Positions 7,945 to 15,305 are shown, numbered from the stretch's first letter. The stretch: DNA of 17,735 nt from RGIG3102 sp964525015 (GCA_964525015.1 CAZGFY010000034.1:1-17735), one strand, 5' to 3'. Numbers and translations: made by a program. Notes: generated from the sequence alone by a model not told the origin.

Positions 7945-8325
7945 ATGGTAGATATTAGAGAGCAATCTCCTTTATCTCTTGCATTTGTTGGAGATGGAGT
8001 TTATTCACTACTTATACGAGAGTATTTAGTTAAAAATAAAAGGCACCCAATTAATATATTGCATAAAAAAGCCGTTGGATATGTGAGTGCTAAAGGACAG
8101 TTTGCAGCTATAAATTTAATAATGGACACTTTAAGCGAAGAAGAAAAGGCAGTGTTTAAAAGAGGGAAAAATTCAACTAAAGCTTCAGTTGCAAAAAGTG
8201 CATCGGCCGAAGAGTATAGAGCCTCCACAGGATTTGAGTGTTTAATTGGATATCTAAAACTTTCTGGAAGAGAAGATAGAATTGACGAATTGGTAAGTTA
8301 TATAATTAAAAACTTAGATTTGTAA
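7945..8325 (+). CDS. mrnC: Mini-ribonuclease III
   Basis: This 126-residue protein is an RNase III catalytic domain without a dsRNA-binding domain. In Bacillus this enzyme matures 23S rRNA ends. The signature LAFVGDGVYSLLIREYL (residues 12-28) carries the acidic active-site residue. KGQFAAINLIMDTLSEEE and KNSTKASVAKSASAEEYRASTGFECLIGYLYL-like segments follow, where this protein reads LIGYLKL. The length is normal for the family. GAAAGGA lies upstream of the ATG. Its position after obgE keeps two ribosome-maturation genes together. Confidence 0.93.
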   Translation: MVDIREQSPLSLAFVGDGVYSLLIREYLVKNKRHPINILHKKAVGYVSAKGQFAAINLIMDTLSEEEKAVFKRGKNSTKASVAKSASAEEYRASTGFECLIGYLKLSGREDRIDELVSYIIKNLDL

Positions 8326-8391
8326 TATTAGAAATAAGAAGAAAAATTGTGATTGTTAATAAAACTTTCACACAATGTCAAATAATGGGTG

Positions 8392-8420
8392 TTGTGTAAG
8401 TGCCAAAATTGTAGTATAAT
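8392..8420 (+). promoter_or_regulatory. Promoter of the HD-domain gene
   Basis: TTGTGT (8392-8397), 17 nt, TATAAT (8415-8420). Around it are several related ACACAA/TTGTG motifs, including TGTGATTGT (8348-8356) inverted as ACAATCACA (8436-8444), which could be regulator sites flanking the promoter. Confidence 0.65.
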
Positions 8421-8483
8421 TTATATGTAATTTACACAATCACAGTTAACATTTTTTTATAAATACAGAAAGAAGTGAGTCCA

Positions 8484-9038
8484 ATGCACCTTAAATTAAC
8501 AAAAAAACAAGAAGAGTTTTATAGTATAATTAAAGATTTAATTCATTCTTCTCATGTTCAGCAGATGAACGAAATTATTCACCATGTTGATGAGGTGAGT
8601 TGTCTTGATCATTCACTGTTTGTAGCTTATATTACCTATAGAATTTCTAAATTTTTAAAGATGAATTATGTAGCGGCAACAAGAGGGGCACTATTACATG
8701 ATTTACATCTTCAAGATTGGTCGCTAACTAATATAAAAAAGCCACAAAGGCTGCTTATTCATCCAGCTATGGCGCTAGAAAATGCTGATAAATTATATGA
8801 ATTATCTGAAATTGAAAAAGATATCATTATAACTCATATGTGGCCAGTTACACTAACTAAAATTCCAAAAAAGAAGGAATCAGTAGTAGTTAACTGTGCT
8901 GATAAAATTTGTGCAGTTTATGAATTTTCAGGAGTATATAAAAATACAAAAACTAAAAAAAGATTAAATAATTTTAATTCTAATTATGGTAGGTTGTATC
9001 AAAGGAATCTAGCTAATGATATAATAGCAGCTGATTAA
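8484..9038 (+). CDS. HD-domain metal-dependent phosphohydrolase
   Basis: The 184-residue protein has the HD superfamily metal-ligand pattern: H43, H72-D73 (LLHDLHLQDW), H93 (IHPAMALEN), H118 (ITHMWP) and D140 (CADKICAVYE). This predicts a phosphohydrolase acting on a nucleotide or a related phosphate ester; the substrate is unknown. The C-terminus is basic (KNTKTKKRLNNF). ATG at 8484 is preferred. The in-frame GTG at 8475 would add three residues, and the ribosome binding site (AGAAGTGAG) does not settle the choice. It has its own promoter and terminator, so it is probably monocistronic. Confidence 0.82.
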   Translation: MHLKLTKKQEEFYSIIKDLIHSSHVQQMNEIIHHVDEVSCLDHSLFVAYITYRISKFLKMNYVAATRGALLHDLHLQDWSLTNIKKPQRLLIHPAMALENADKLYELSEIEKDIIITHMWPVTLTKIPKKKESVVVNCADKICAVYEFSGVYKNTKTKKRLNNFNSNYGRLYQRNLANDIIAAD

Positions 9039-9050
9039 TACTTAAAACTA

Positions 9051-9082
9051 AAACGAGAAGTGAATTTCACTTCTCGTTTTTT
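9051..9082. terminator. Bidirectional intrinsic terminator
   Basis: AACGAGAAGTGAA (9052-9064) pairs perfectly with TTCACTTCTCGTT (9066-9078), with a T-run on the + strand and an equivalent run on the - strand. It lies between two convergent genes and can serve both. Confidence 0.92.
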
Positions 9083-9086
9083 GTAT

Positions 9087-9686
9087 TTAATAATCATCAT
9101 TTAAATTATTTAAAATGTCTTTATACATATCTTTTTGATCTAAAGTTATTCCTAAAACAATTTTAAAAATATCTTGTGCGTGAAGAATGAATTTTTCTTT
9201 TGCAATTTTTGCAGTTTGTTCATCTGGCATAGTTATTTGCATAGCAAAAGCAGTAAACTCAGGGTCTTCAATACTACATTTTAAAGTGTAGCTACCATCT
9301 GTTTCTTTAACTATCTGTGTTTTATTTTGCTTTTTAAGGCTATTAAATTCAAGCATAGCAATGGCTGCTTTATAAGCTCTATCAACAACGCTAATAGGCA
9401 AAACCTTTTCTAGCTCTTTTGCAACTTCTTTACCAGAATTAGTAATATATAATTTATCGCCATCTTCTTTTATCAAATTAAGTTCTACTAGCTTTACAAA
9501 TGCATCGTTTAACTCAAAATAATTTGCGAGTTCTTGACTGGTTATTACTTCTAAAAGTTCCTGCTTTGTTATAGAAGAATTTATAGTATTTAATAAATAG
9601 CAAATTAAAATTTTAATTTCTGTTGAGCTGTTTAATCCGCCAGCACGAACACCAGCAATAAAAGCATCATTGTTTTTTGTATCCAT
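9087..9686 (-). CDS. DUF4364-type winged-helix protein
   Basis: The 199-residue soluble protein starts with a helical, winged-helix-like segment (TEIKILICYLLNTINSSITKQELLEV, then YFELNDAFVKLVELNLI and a DGDKLYITNSGKEVAKEL wing; residues about 21-90). The organisation matches clostridial DUF4364 proteins, whose N-terminus resembles PadR/MarR-type helix-turn-helix domains. The C-terminal half (about 110-199) is mixed alpha/beta. Function is unknown; it could be a transcriptional regulator. The ribosome binding site is AAAGGAGTG on the minus strand. It is convergent with the HD gene and divergent from the transaldolase-family gene. Confidence 0.65.
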   Translation of the reverse strand: MDTKNNDAFIAGVRAGGLNSSTEIKILICYLLNTINSSITKQELLEVITSQELANYFELNDAFVKLVELNLIKEDGDKLYITNSGKEVAKELEKVLPISVVDRAYKAAIAMLEFNSLKKQNKTQIVKETDGSYTLKCSIEDPEFTAFAMQITMPDEQTAKIAKEKFILHAQDIFKIVLGITLDQKDMYKDILNNLNDDY

Positions 9687-9720
9687 AAAATTACACTCCT
9701 TTAAATAGATTGCTAATTAT

Positions 9721-9749
9721 ATAATACAGCATTATTATGCACTTGTAAA
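9721..9749 (-). promoter_or_regulatory. Promoter of the DUF4364-type gene
   Basis: On the minus strand: TTACAA (9744-9749), 17 nt, TATTAT (9721-9726). A short GCAT/ATGC inverted repeat (9729-9740) lies in the spacer. Confidence 0.6.
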
Positions 9750-9771
9750 TATATTTAATTTATGATAGAAT
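9744..9771 (+). promoter_or_regulatory. Promoter of the transaldolase-family gene
   Basis: TTGTAA (9744-9749), 16 nt, TAGAAT (9766-9771). Its -35 hexamer is the same six base pairs that read TTACAA for the divergent gene, so the two promoters cannot easily be occupied at once. Confidence 0.5.
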
Positions 9772-9853
9772 GTGAATATGCTCGGTTTTAATAGAAATAT
9801 TAGAAACTAAAACTAAAATTATAATTATATTTGATTTGGAAGGAAGATGTATT

Positions 9854-10495
9854 ATGAAGTTTTTTATTGATACTGCGAACGTTGAAGAAATTAAAAAGGC
9901 AAATGATTTAGGTGTTATTTGTGGAGTTACAACAAATCCGTCTTTAATTGCAAAAGAAGGTAGAGATTTTAAAGAAGTAGTAAAAGAAATCACAAGTATT
10001 GTAGATGGCCCTATATCAGCAGAAGTTATCTCACTAGAAGCTGATAAAATGGTTGAAGAAGCTTTAGAGCTTGTTAAAATTCATAAAAATATTGTTATTA
10101 AAATTCCTATGTGTCTAGAAGGTTTAAAAGCTACTAGTGCATTATATAAAAAAGGAATTAAAACAAATGTAACTCTTATCTTTTCAGCTGCACAAGCTTT
10201 AATGGCTGCAAGAGCAGGTGCTACATACGTTAGTCCATTCGTTGGAAGATTAGATGATATCGGACAAGAAGGGATTAATTTAATCGAAGAAGTTAGCGAA
10301 ATATTTATGTTACACGATATCGAAACAGAAATTATTTCAGCTTCAATTAGAAATCCTATCCATGTTACAGCTTCTGCAAAAGCAGGTGCTCATATTGCAA
10401 CTGTTCCTTATAAAATATTTGAGCAAATGTCAAAACATCCTTTAACAGACTCAGGGATTGAAAAATTCTTAAAAGACTGGGAAGGCGTTAAATAA
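9854..10495 (+). CDS. Small transaldolase / fructose-6-phosphate aldolase family protein
   Basis: This is a 213-residue single-domain (beta/alpha)8 aldolase of the short TalC/FSA type. It begins MKFFIDTANVEEI, with TTNPSLIAKEG (26-36), the Schiff-base lysine K83 in VIKIPM, TNVTLIFSAAQALMAARAGATYVSPFVGRLDD-type core motifs and the C-terminal HPLTDSGIEKFLKDW. In low-G+C Firmicutes these proteins usually act as transaldolases in the non-oxidative pentose phosphate pathway; sequence alone does not exclude fructose-6-phosphate aldolase activity. GGAAGGAAG precedes ATG 9854, so the in-frame start at 9836 is not used. It is transcribed alone, ending at a clear terminator. Confidence 0.93.
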   Translation: MKFFIDTANVEEIKKANDLGVICGVTTNPSLIAKEGRDFKEVVKEITSIVDGPISAEVISLEADKMVEEALELVKIHKNIVIKIPMCLEGLKATSALYKKGIKTNVTLIFSAAQALMAARAGATYVSPFVGRLDDIGQEGINLIEEVSEIFMLHDIETEIISASIRNPIHVTASAKAGAHIATVPYKIFEQMSKHPLTDSGIEKFLKDWEGVK

Positions 10496-10518
10496 TAATT
10501 ATTAATATAAAAATGGCT

Positions 10519-10551
10519 AAATGGTACTACAAAATGTAGTGCCATTTTTTT
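10519..10551 (+). terminator. Intrinsic terminator after the transaldolase-family gene
   Basis: AAATGGTACTACA (10519-10531) pairs with TGTAGTGCCATTT (10535-10547), with one T-G pair, followed by a T-run. Confidence 0.9.
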
Positions 10552-10584
10552 ATAAATAATTAAAAAATATTTTTTTATAATTTG

Positions 10585-10854
10585 TGCAATAAAATAATAC
10601 TTTCAAACATTATATAAGTGAGCAGGCAAAAAACTCCTAAAAAAATTGCAGAAATAAAAAATATTTTTTAAATTAATGCAATAAAACTTAAAAATGGTGC
10701 GTTATATAAGTGAAAGTCATTTATATATGATATATTTTATAAAAAAATGCAAAATATAGTTGTTAATATTAAAAAAAATATGTATAATAAGATGTAAAAT
10801 AAAATTTTTAATATTAATGCAATAAAATATAAACTTCAAGCATTATATAAGTGA
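10585..10854 (+). repeat. Three copies of a 37-nt spaced motif upstream of the ECF sigma gene
   Basis: The 10552-10867 gap has no gene and is extremely AT-rich. It holds three copies of TGCAATAAAA-N14-RTTATATAAGTGA at 10585-10621, 10677-10713 and 10818-10854. The two boxes are identical (one A/G difference) and the spacer is always exactly 14 nt, although spacer sequences differ. Copies 1 and 3 share more downstream sequence (CAGG then A-rich), suggesting duplication of the leader. Copy 3 can form an AATGC/GCATT stem (10816-10820/10840-10844) and abuts the ribosome binding site. Copies 1 and 2 lie upstream of the promoter. They may be regulator sites, structured RNA units or a dispersed repeat. 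A weaker relative is at about 163-203. Confidence 0.75.
10760..10788 (+). promoter_or_regulatory. SigA-type promoter of the ECF sigma operon
   Basis: TTGTTA (10760-10765), 17 nt, TATAAT (10783-10788). It lies between copies 2 and 3 of the spaced motif, so copy 3 would fall in the 5'UTR. Confidence 0.65.
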
Positions 10855-10867
10855 ACAGGAGAAAAAT

Positions 10868-11458
10868 ATGTTTATAACCTTGATATCAGTTTTAAACGAT
10901 GATGCCCAAGTGCCTGTTTTGGATATTAGTGATGAACTAATATTTAAAATAGCCAATAAAGATAATAAAGCTTTGGAAACTTTATACAACAAAGCCAATA
11001 AGGCAATTTACGCATTCGCGTATTCAATTTTGAAAAACCCACACGACGCACAAGATGTTATGCAAGATACTTTGATAAAAGTGTATACAGCAGCACATAC
11101 ATACAAAGCTCAAGGAAAACCAATGGCGTGGATATTCACTATCACAAGAAATTTAGCTCTAACAAAGATTAGAAGCAGTAAAAAATCGGTGGACATAGAC
11201 ACTCAGGAAACTATACTTGAAAGCGAGTATGTAGATGCAGATACAGAAATTGAAAATAAACTTTTACTAGAAATGCTACTAGGTGTTTTATCAGATGAAG
11301 ATAGACAAATCGTTACACTTCATGCGATAAGCGGATTAAAGCACAGAGAGATTGCAGAAATTTTAGATATGAATTTATCAACAGTACTTTCAAGACATAA
11401 TCGTGCACTCAAAAAAATGAGACAAATATTACAGGAGGATGAGAATTATGACAGATAA
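10868..11458 (+). CDS. ECF-type RNA polymerase sigma factor
   Basis: The 196-residue sigma-70 family protein has regions 2 and 4 only. Region 2 spans about residues 25-100, with DAQDVMQDTLIKVY and AWIFTITRNLALTKIR. Region 4 spans about 137-190, with LSDEDRQIVTLHAISGLKHREIAEIL and STVLSRHNRALKKM as the helix-turn-helix. It would direct RNA polymerase to a stress or envelope regulon when its anti-sigma factor is inactivated. The last 11 nt overlap the next gene, which encodes a membrane protein with an RsgI-like domain, so the two are translationally coupled. AGGAG lies 6 nt before the ATG. The first 20 or so residues before the sigma fold are variable. Target promoters cannot be read from this window. 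Confidence 0.92.
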   Translation: MFITLISVLNDDAQVPVLDISDELIFKIANKDNKALETLYNKANKAIYAFAYSILKNPHDAQDVMQDTLIKVYTAAHTYKAQGKPMAWIFTITRNLALTKIRSSKKSVDIDTQETILESEYVDADTEIENKLLLEMLLGVLSDEDRQIVTLHAISGLKHREIAEILDMNLSTVLSRHNRALKKMRQILQEDENYDR

Positions 11459-12692
11459 AAATTTAGAACAAAAAATTGCTAGTGCAATTTATGCAACTCA
11501 ACCGGAAAGTAATTTTGACTCTATCCTACTTGCTATTAAAAAGCAGGAGAAAGATAATGAGGAAATTATTATGACGAAAACAACTAATACACAAAGAAAA
11601 AATATACCTTTTATGAAAAAGATTTTACCAGTGGCAGCATCATTTGCAATTATGGCAGGTGCATACTTTGGATACCAAGGATACCTAGTAGGCCAAGAAG
11701 TTAAAATTAATATCGACGTTAACCCAAGTATGCAAGTTGTGGTTAATAAAAAAGAAGAAGTTAAATCAGTAACAGCACTTAATGAAGATGCACAATTAGT
11801 TTTAGCTGATATGAATTTTGAAGGCGTTGATTTAGATGTTGCAATGAATGCAATTGTTGGTTCAATGATTCAAAATGGGTTTATTGATAACACTAAAAAC
11901 TCAATATTAGTATCTGTTGAGGGTGCTGGAAACAATGATACAATCAAACAAACAGTTGTTAGCGAAGTTAATGCTATAATGCAAGAAGCAGCAGTTTCAG
12001 GCTCTGTAACATATCAAGAAGTTACAACTGATGAAACAACACATCAAAAAGCTGAAGAACTTGGCGTTTCAGATGGTAAAGTTAGCTTAATTAATCAAAT
12101 AGTTGCAGCTAATCCTACTCTAACTTTTGAAGAACTTTCAAATCTATCAATAGCAGAACTAACTCTTTTAGCACAAAGCACACAAGTTGTAAAACCTGAA
12201 AATGTTGAAGTTGAAGGAAGTCCTTATGTAGGCGGTTATATTACAAAAGAGGTTGCAAGAGATATCGCAGTATCAAATGCACCACAAGGTGTTGTAACAG
12301 ATTTAGACATTGATTATGATAGCTACAATGGTGTTTTAAGCTACGAAGTTGAGTTTAATATTGGCGAAACTGAATATGAATACAATATTGATGCAAAAAC
12401 AGGTGTAATCCTAAACGTTGAAATCGATACAGATAGCGATGGAATCTGGGACGACGATGACAATGATGACGATGATGATGGAATTGATGATATCGATGAT
12501 GACGATGACGATAACGATGGAATCGACGATGATGATATGGATGATTTAGACGATGACATGGATGATTTAGATGATTTATATGATGATTTAGATGATGATA
12601 ATGATGACGACGACAACGACGATGACGATGATTATGATGATGACAAAGACGATGACGACGACAATGATGACGACGATGATAACGATGACTAA
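11448..12692 (+). CDS. Membrane anti-sigma factor: RsgI-like domain, PepSY domain and poly-aspartate tail
   Basis: The 414-residue single-pass membrane protein has a cytoplasmic N-terminus of about 57 residues (the presumed sigma-binding part) and a transmembrane segment at 58-80. An RsgI-like extracellular domain starts INIDVNPSMQVVVN (87-100). In RsgI proteins the conserved Asn-Pro (here N92-P93) is a site of self-cleavage. A PepSY-like domain lies at about 264-325 (YITKEVARDIAV, YEYNIDAKTGVIL). From residue 327 to the end, about 60 of 88 residues are aspartate. The first part (DTDSDGIWDDDDND, then NDGIDDDD) resembles calcium-binding thrombospondin type-3 repeats. AGGAGG lies 9 nt before ATG 11448; the in-frame ATG at 11439 is too close to it. 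Pairing with the ECF gene supports the anti-sigma role. The ligand is unknown; a divalent cation or cationic molecule is an inference from the tail. Confidence 0.82.
   Translation: MTDKNLEQKIASAIYATQPESNFDSILLAIKKQEKDNEEIIMTKTTNTQRKNIPFMKKILPVAASFAIMAGAYFGYQGYLVGQEVKINIDVNPSMQVVVNKKEEVKSVTALNEDAQLVLADMNFEGVDLDVAMNAIVGSMIQNGFIDNTKNSILVSVEGAGNNDTIKQTVVSEVNAIMQEAAVSGSVTYQEVTTDETTHQKAEELGVSDGKVSLINQIVAANPTLTFEELSNLSIAELTLLAQSTQVVKPENVEVEGSPYVGGYITKEVARDIAVSNAPQGVVTDLDIDYDSYNGVLSYEVEFNIGETEYEYNIDAKTGVILNVEIDTDSDGIWDDDDNDDDDDGIDDIDDDDDDNDGIDDDDMDDLDDDMDDLDDLYDDLDDDNDDDDNDDDDDYDDDKDDDDDNDDDDDNDD
12426..12689 (+). repeat. GAY (Asp codon) low-complexity repeat
   Basis: This stretch of about 264 nt is made largely of GAT and GAC codons in irregular mixture with scattered AAT/AAC, GGA ATC and ATG/TTA codons. 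It encodes the acidic tail. The mixed codons argue against a recent pure trinucleotide expansion. Reverse-strand readings give artificial poly-Ser and poly-Ile/Val frames that are not genes. Confidence 0.9.
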
Positions 12693-12734
12693 ATAAATGT
12701 CGACAAATCCTCCTCTAAGAAGGATTCTTCCGAA

Positions 12735-12768
12735 ACAAAAAGCTCCCACGCTAATGGGAGCTTTTTGT
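12735..12768. terminator. Terminator after the anti-sigma gene
   Basis: CAAAAAGCTCCCA (12736-12748) pairs perfectly with TGGGAGCTTTTTG (12755-12767), with a 6-nt loop and T-runs usable in both directions. It may also serve the convergent zupT-like gene. Confidence 0.92.
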
Positions 12769-12855
12769 ATTATATTATCTTTGATAATATAATACAAAAA
12801 TAAGTTTTATCTTTTTTCTGCAAGAAGTATAGCAGAAAAATATTGCTGCGCAATA
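12762..12855. repeat. Cluster of three further perfect hairpins
   Basis: Directly after, and overlapping, the terminator is an 18-bp perfect inverted repeat, TTTTTGTATTATATTATC/GATAATATAATACAAAAA (12762-12779/12783-12800), with a 3-nt loop. It is followed by TTTTTCTGC/GCAGAAAAA (12813-12821/12832-12840) and TATTGC/GCAATA (12841-12846/12850-12855). There is no gene between 12693 and 12891. The cluster may stabilise transcript ends, separate convergent transcription or be a remnant element. Confidence 0.75.
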
Positions 12856-12891
12856 CCGAAAAAACTTAAAAATTAACTTAGTTTAATGTTT

Positions 12892-13662
12892 TTAAAAAAA
12901 TAATAATAGACTAATAGACATAATAAACATTCCGATAACTGTGTAATAAATAGAAATATGTCCACTATCATATTCTTTTGCAGTAGGCAGAAGTTCGCCA
13001 ATACTTATGTAAACCATCATTCCTGACACAAAAGAAAAAATAAAGCCAAAAGTCGCCTCGGTAAAAAAATTTGCGAGCAGTATATATCCAATTAAAGCTC
13101 CAATAGGTTCTGTTATTCCAGATAGTAAAGAATATAAAAATGCTTTGTTTTTATTATTAGTTGCAAAGTAAATAGGAATTGCAACAGCTATTCCTTCAGG
13201 AATATTGTGAATTGCAATAGCCATTGCGATAGGCATACCTAAAACAGGGCTATTAATAGCTGAAGTAAAGGTTGCAAGACCTTCTGGAAAATTATGAATA
13301 GCTATTGCAATAGCTGTAAAAATCCCAGTTCGTAAAAGTGTTTTATCATCAGTATTTTTAAAATCAGCATTTGGAATTAATTTATCAATTAAAATAGTTG
13401 TAAGTATTCCGATGAAAAATCCAGTAGTGGTTAAAATAATTCCAATATTATTTCCATAATAAGTAATTAGTGAATCTTTGCCTTTAAATAATATTTCAAC
13501 AAATGATACATAAAGCATAACACCAGCTGAAAATCCAAGTGAAGCAGATAGGAATTTATAATTGAGTTTTTTAGCTCTTAATGATATAAAACTACCAATC
13601 CCAGTTGATAAACCTGCAAATAAAGTTAATAAAAAAGCAAATAAAAAATTATTATCATCCAT
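12892..13662 (-). CDS. zupT: ZIP-family divalent metal transporter (ZupT-like)
   Basis: The 256-residue integral membrane protein has eight predicted helices and the two ZIP metal-site motifs HNFPEG (about residues 123-128) and HNIPEG (about 153-158). It also has SLGFSAGVMLYVSFVEIL near the start and GELLPTAKEY near the end. ZupT-type carriers import zinc and often iron, manganese or other divalent cations into the cytoplasm. Length is normal. GAAAGGAAAG lies upstream of the ATG. It follows the DUF4097 gene on the same strand with a 106-nt gap, in which I see only weak promoter candidates, so cotranscription is possible. It is convergent with the anti-sigma gene. Confidence 0.93.
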   Translation of the reverse strand: MDDNNFLFAFLLTLFAGLSTGIGSFISLRAKKLNYKFLSASLGFSAGVMLYVSFVEILFKGKDSLITYYGNNIGIILTTTGFFIGILTTILIDKLIPNADFKNTDDKTLLRTGIFTAIAIAIHNFPEGLATFTSAINSPVLGMPIAMAIAIHNIPEGIAVAIPIYFATNNKNKAFLYSLLSGITEPIGALIGYILLANFFTEATFGFIFSFVSGMMVYISIGELLPTAKEYDSGHISIYYTVIGMFIMSISLLLFF

Positions 13663-13768
13663 AGTATCTAATCTTTCCTTTCTTTTGAATACATTCCCTC
13701 ATTTTAGTTTATAAAAAAATAAGAAAATATGTTAAAAGAAAAATACTATAAATGATAATAATTAAATT

Positions 13769-14596
13769 TTAAAAGCTGTCAAAATATAAATTTCCACTAA
13801 CAGAGCTTAAACTTATTTCTCCAGAAATATTAGATGTTTGAGCAATGTTGTCTTCATTATGGTAAATGTCACCTGAAACGCTATCAAATTCAATAGAAAA
13901 AGAGATATTGTCCGTGTTGTTAACTGTTAAAGAACCAGAAACGCTATCTGCGTCTATTTCAGAAGTATTTTTATCTGCTGTTATATAAATATCCCCACTA
14001 ACAGTGTTTATATCAGTATCCTTAGTAGGTGAATAGGAATAAACTTCTCCTGAAACATTGTCAACTTCAAAGCTATTTGCAGTGGAATACATTTTTAAAT
14101 CTCCACTAACGGAGTCGATTTCAATTTCATTAGCAAAGCTTGTTTTTATAAGTATATCGCCTGAAACATTATCAATATCATAATCTAAATTACTACCAGT
14201 AGGAACATAGACAATTAATGTTCCACCACTGACGTTATAATTAAAAAATCTAGGAATAATTTCTTCAAAATACAATGTGTTTCCAGTTTGCTTATATTGA
14301 GCATCGGCATTTAAAGATGAAAAAGTAAAGGATACGCTTTCACTTTCATGCTCTTTAATTTCAACATCTACTCCAGCAGATTTTAAAGAAATTTCTGTGA
14401 TATCATTAAAAGAATAGGTTTCTTCATTTACAACGTCTTCACCATTAAAGGATGAATTATAAAAAATTCCATTTAAAAAAGGGATTTTTATATTAAAGCT
14501 TGGCAAGAATAGAAATCCTGATATAAACGTAAGTACTATTATTAAACTTATAATAGATAAAGCTAGCTTTATTTTTAAATAATTTCTTTGCGTCAT
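13769..14596 (-). CDS. DUF4097-family beta-repeat protein, membrane-anchored
   Basis: The 275-residue protein has an N-terminal hydrophobic anchor (about residues 10-32), then an extracytoplasmic region of short beta repeats. Nine copies of a V/I-S-G-D/E-like unit (NVSGDI, SVSGDL, NVSGEV, TVSGDI and so on) recur about every 15-25 residues from about 122 to the end, predicting a beta-solenoid typical of DUF4097 (LiaG-like) adhesin-type proteins. Its job is not known. The start follows the preceding gene's stop by 3 nt, and the AAGGAGG site overlaps that stop, so it is translationally coupled to the HAAS-like gene. Such proteins are commonly found with PadR regulators and HAAS-domain membrane proteins, as here. 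Confidence 0.85.
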   Translation of the reverse strand: MTQRNYLKIKLALSIISLIIVLTFISGFLFLPSFNIKIPFLNGIFYNSSFNGEDVVNEETYSFNDITEISLKSAGVDVEIKEHESESVSFTFSSLNADAQYKQTGNTLYFEEIIPRFFNYNVSGGTLIVYVPTGSNLDYDIDNVSGDILIKTSFANEIEIDSVSGDLKMYSTANSFEVDNVSGEVYSYSPTKDTDINTVSGDIYITADKNTSEIDADSVSGSLTVNNTDNISFSIEFDSVSGDIYHNEDNIAQTSNISGEISLSSVSGNLYFDSF

Positions 14597-14599
14597 AAA

Positions 14600-15262
14600 C
14601 TAATCCTCCTTATTTTTCATTAAAGCATAAGATGTTTTTATAATACTTTCAATTATTCCTGCAACAACAAATATTAGCCAAGTTATATGCCAATCCATAG
14701 TTAAAAAGCTAACTAAAAAATAGATAACGGTAGTTGCAGACCAAAAAATTGAAATAAAAAGTTTTAAAGATTGCCTATCTTGAGGGTTTTTTAAAACGGA
14801 ATAATCAAAAGAATCATCATCTTTATCATTTGTTTTAAATTCAGGTGGGGTAGATGAAGAGATAAAAACCATAATCCCAGTTGCGATAGCTATTAGTAAA
14901 AACATTACTAGAAGTCCCATTTCACCGCTATTAAATATAATATCACTACCCATTAAAACAGCAGGGGAAAGGATGTATAGCATAATAGCAAAAGCTTTCC
15001 ATTTAGCATTTCGAGTTCTGTAAAAATCTGATCGTTTAGAAAATTCTTCAGTTGGCATAACTTCTTTTAGCATTTCATCTATATCACCTAGATTAGATAT
15101 AACTAAACTATAAGCCTGATTTTCACTTTTCCCGTCTAAAGTATAATCATTAAATCTTTCATTCATATTTGAAAGCATTTCTTCTTTTAATTCTAATGCT
15201 TTTTTACTTTTAGGAATATCCGAAAAAAGCACCTCTACATAATTTTTAATTTTTTTATTCAT
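14600..15262 (-). CDS. HAAS/DUF1700-like membrane protein with permease-prefix-type N-terminus
   Basis: The 220-residue protein has a cytoplasmic helical N-terminus (residues 1-70: ELKEEMLSNMNERFNDY, then GDIDEMLKEV), the pattern of HAAS/permease-prefix domains. Four hydrophobic helices follow: two around residues 88-130, then an acidic loop (NDKDDDSFDY), then two around 165-212. It sits between padR and the DUF4097 gene, a common Firmicute module thought to handle envelope signalling, with PadR as repressor. ATG at 15262 is chosen because GAAAGGG lies just upstream. The in-frame reading from 15355 would run through an inverted repeat and has no ribosome binding site. Confidence 0.78.
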   Translation of the reverse strand: MNKKIKNYVEVLFSDIPKSKKALELKEEMLSNMNERFNDYTLDGKSENQAYSLVISNLGDIDEMLKEVMPTEEFSKRSDFYRTRNAKWKAFAIMLYILSPAVLMGSDIIFNSGEMGLLVMFLLIAIATGIMVFISSSTPPEFKTNDKDDDSFDYSVLKNPQDRQSLKLFISIFWSATTVIYFLVSFLTMDWHITWLIFVVAGIIESIIKTSYALMKNKED

Positions 15263-15305
15263 AGTAATAACCCTTTCTTTTTTATATAATAAACATATTG
15301 ACGGC

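Noticed and set aside
8345..8445. Rex-type redox operator
   Set aside because: Several TTGTG/CACAA motifs are present, but none forms the properly spaced TTGTTAA-N4-TTAACAA-like palindrome, so I list them only as inverted repeats near the promoter.
10585..10854. CRISPR-like array
   Set aside because: Three similar units occur, but the intervals are unequal (92 and 141 nt start to start), each unit has an internal variable part, and no cas genes are present.
12341..12797. Minus-strand poly-Ser and poly-Ile/Val reading frames
   Set aside because: They are reverse readings of the GAT/GAC repeat of the acidic tail, with no ribosome binding site or plausible composition.
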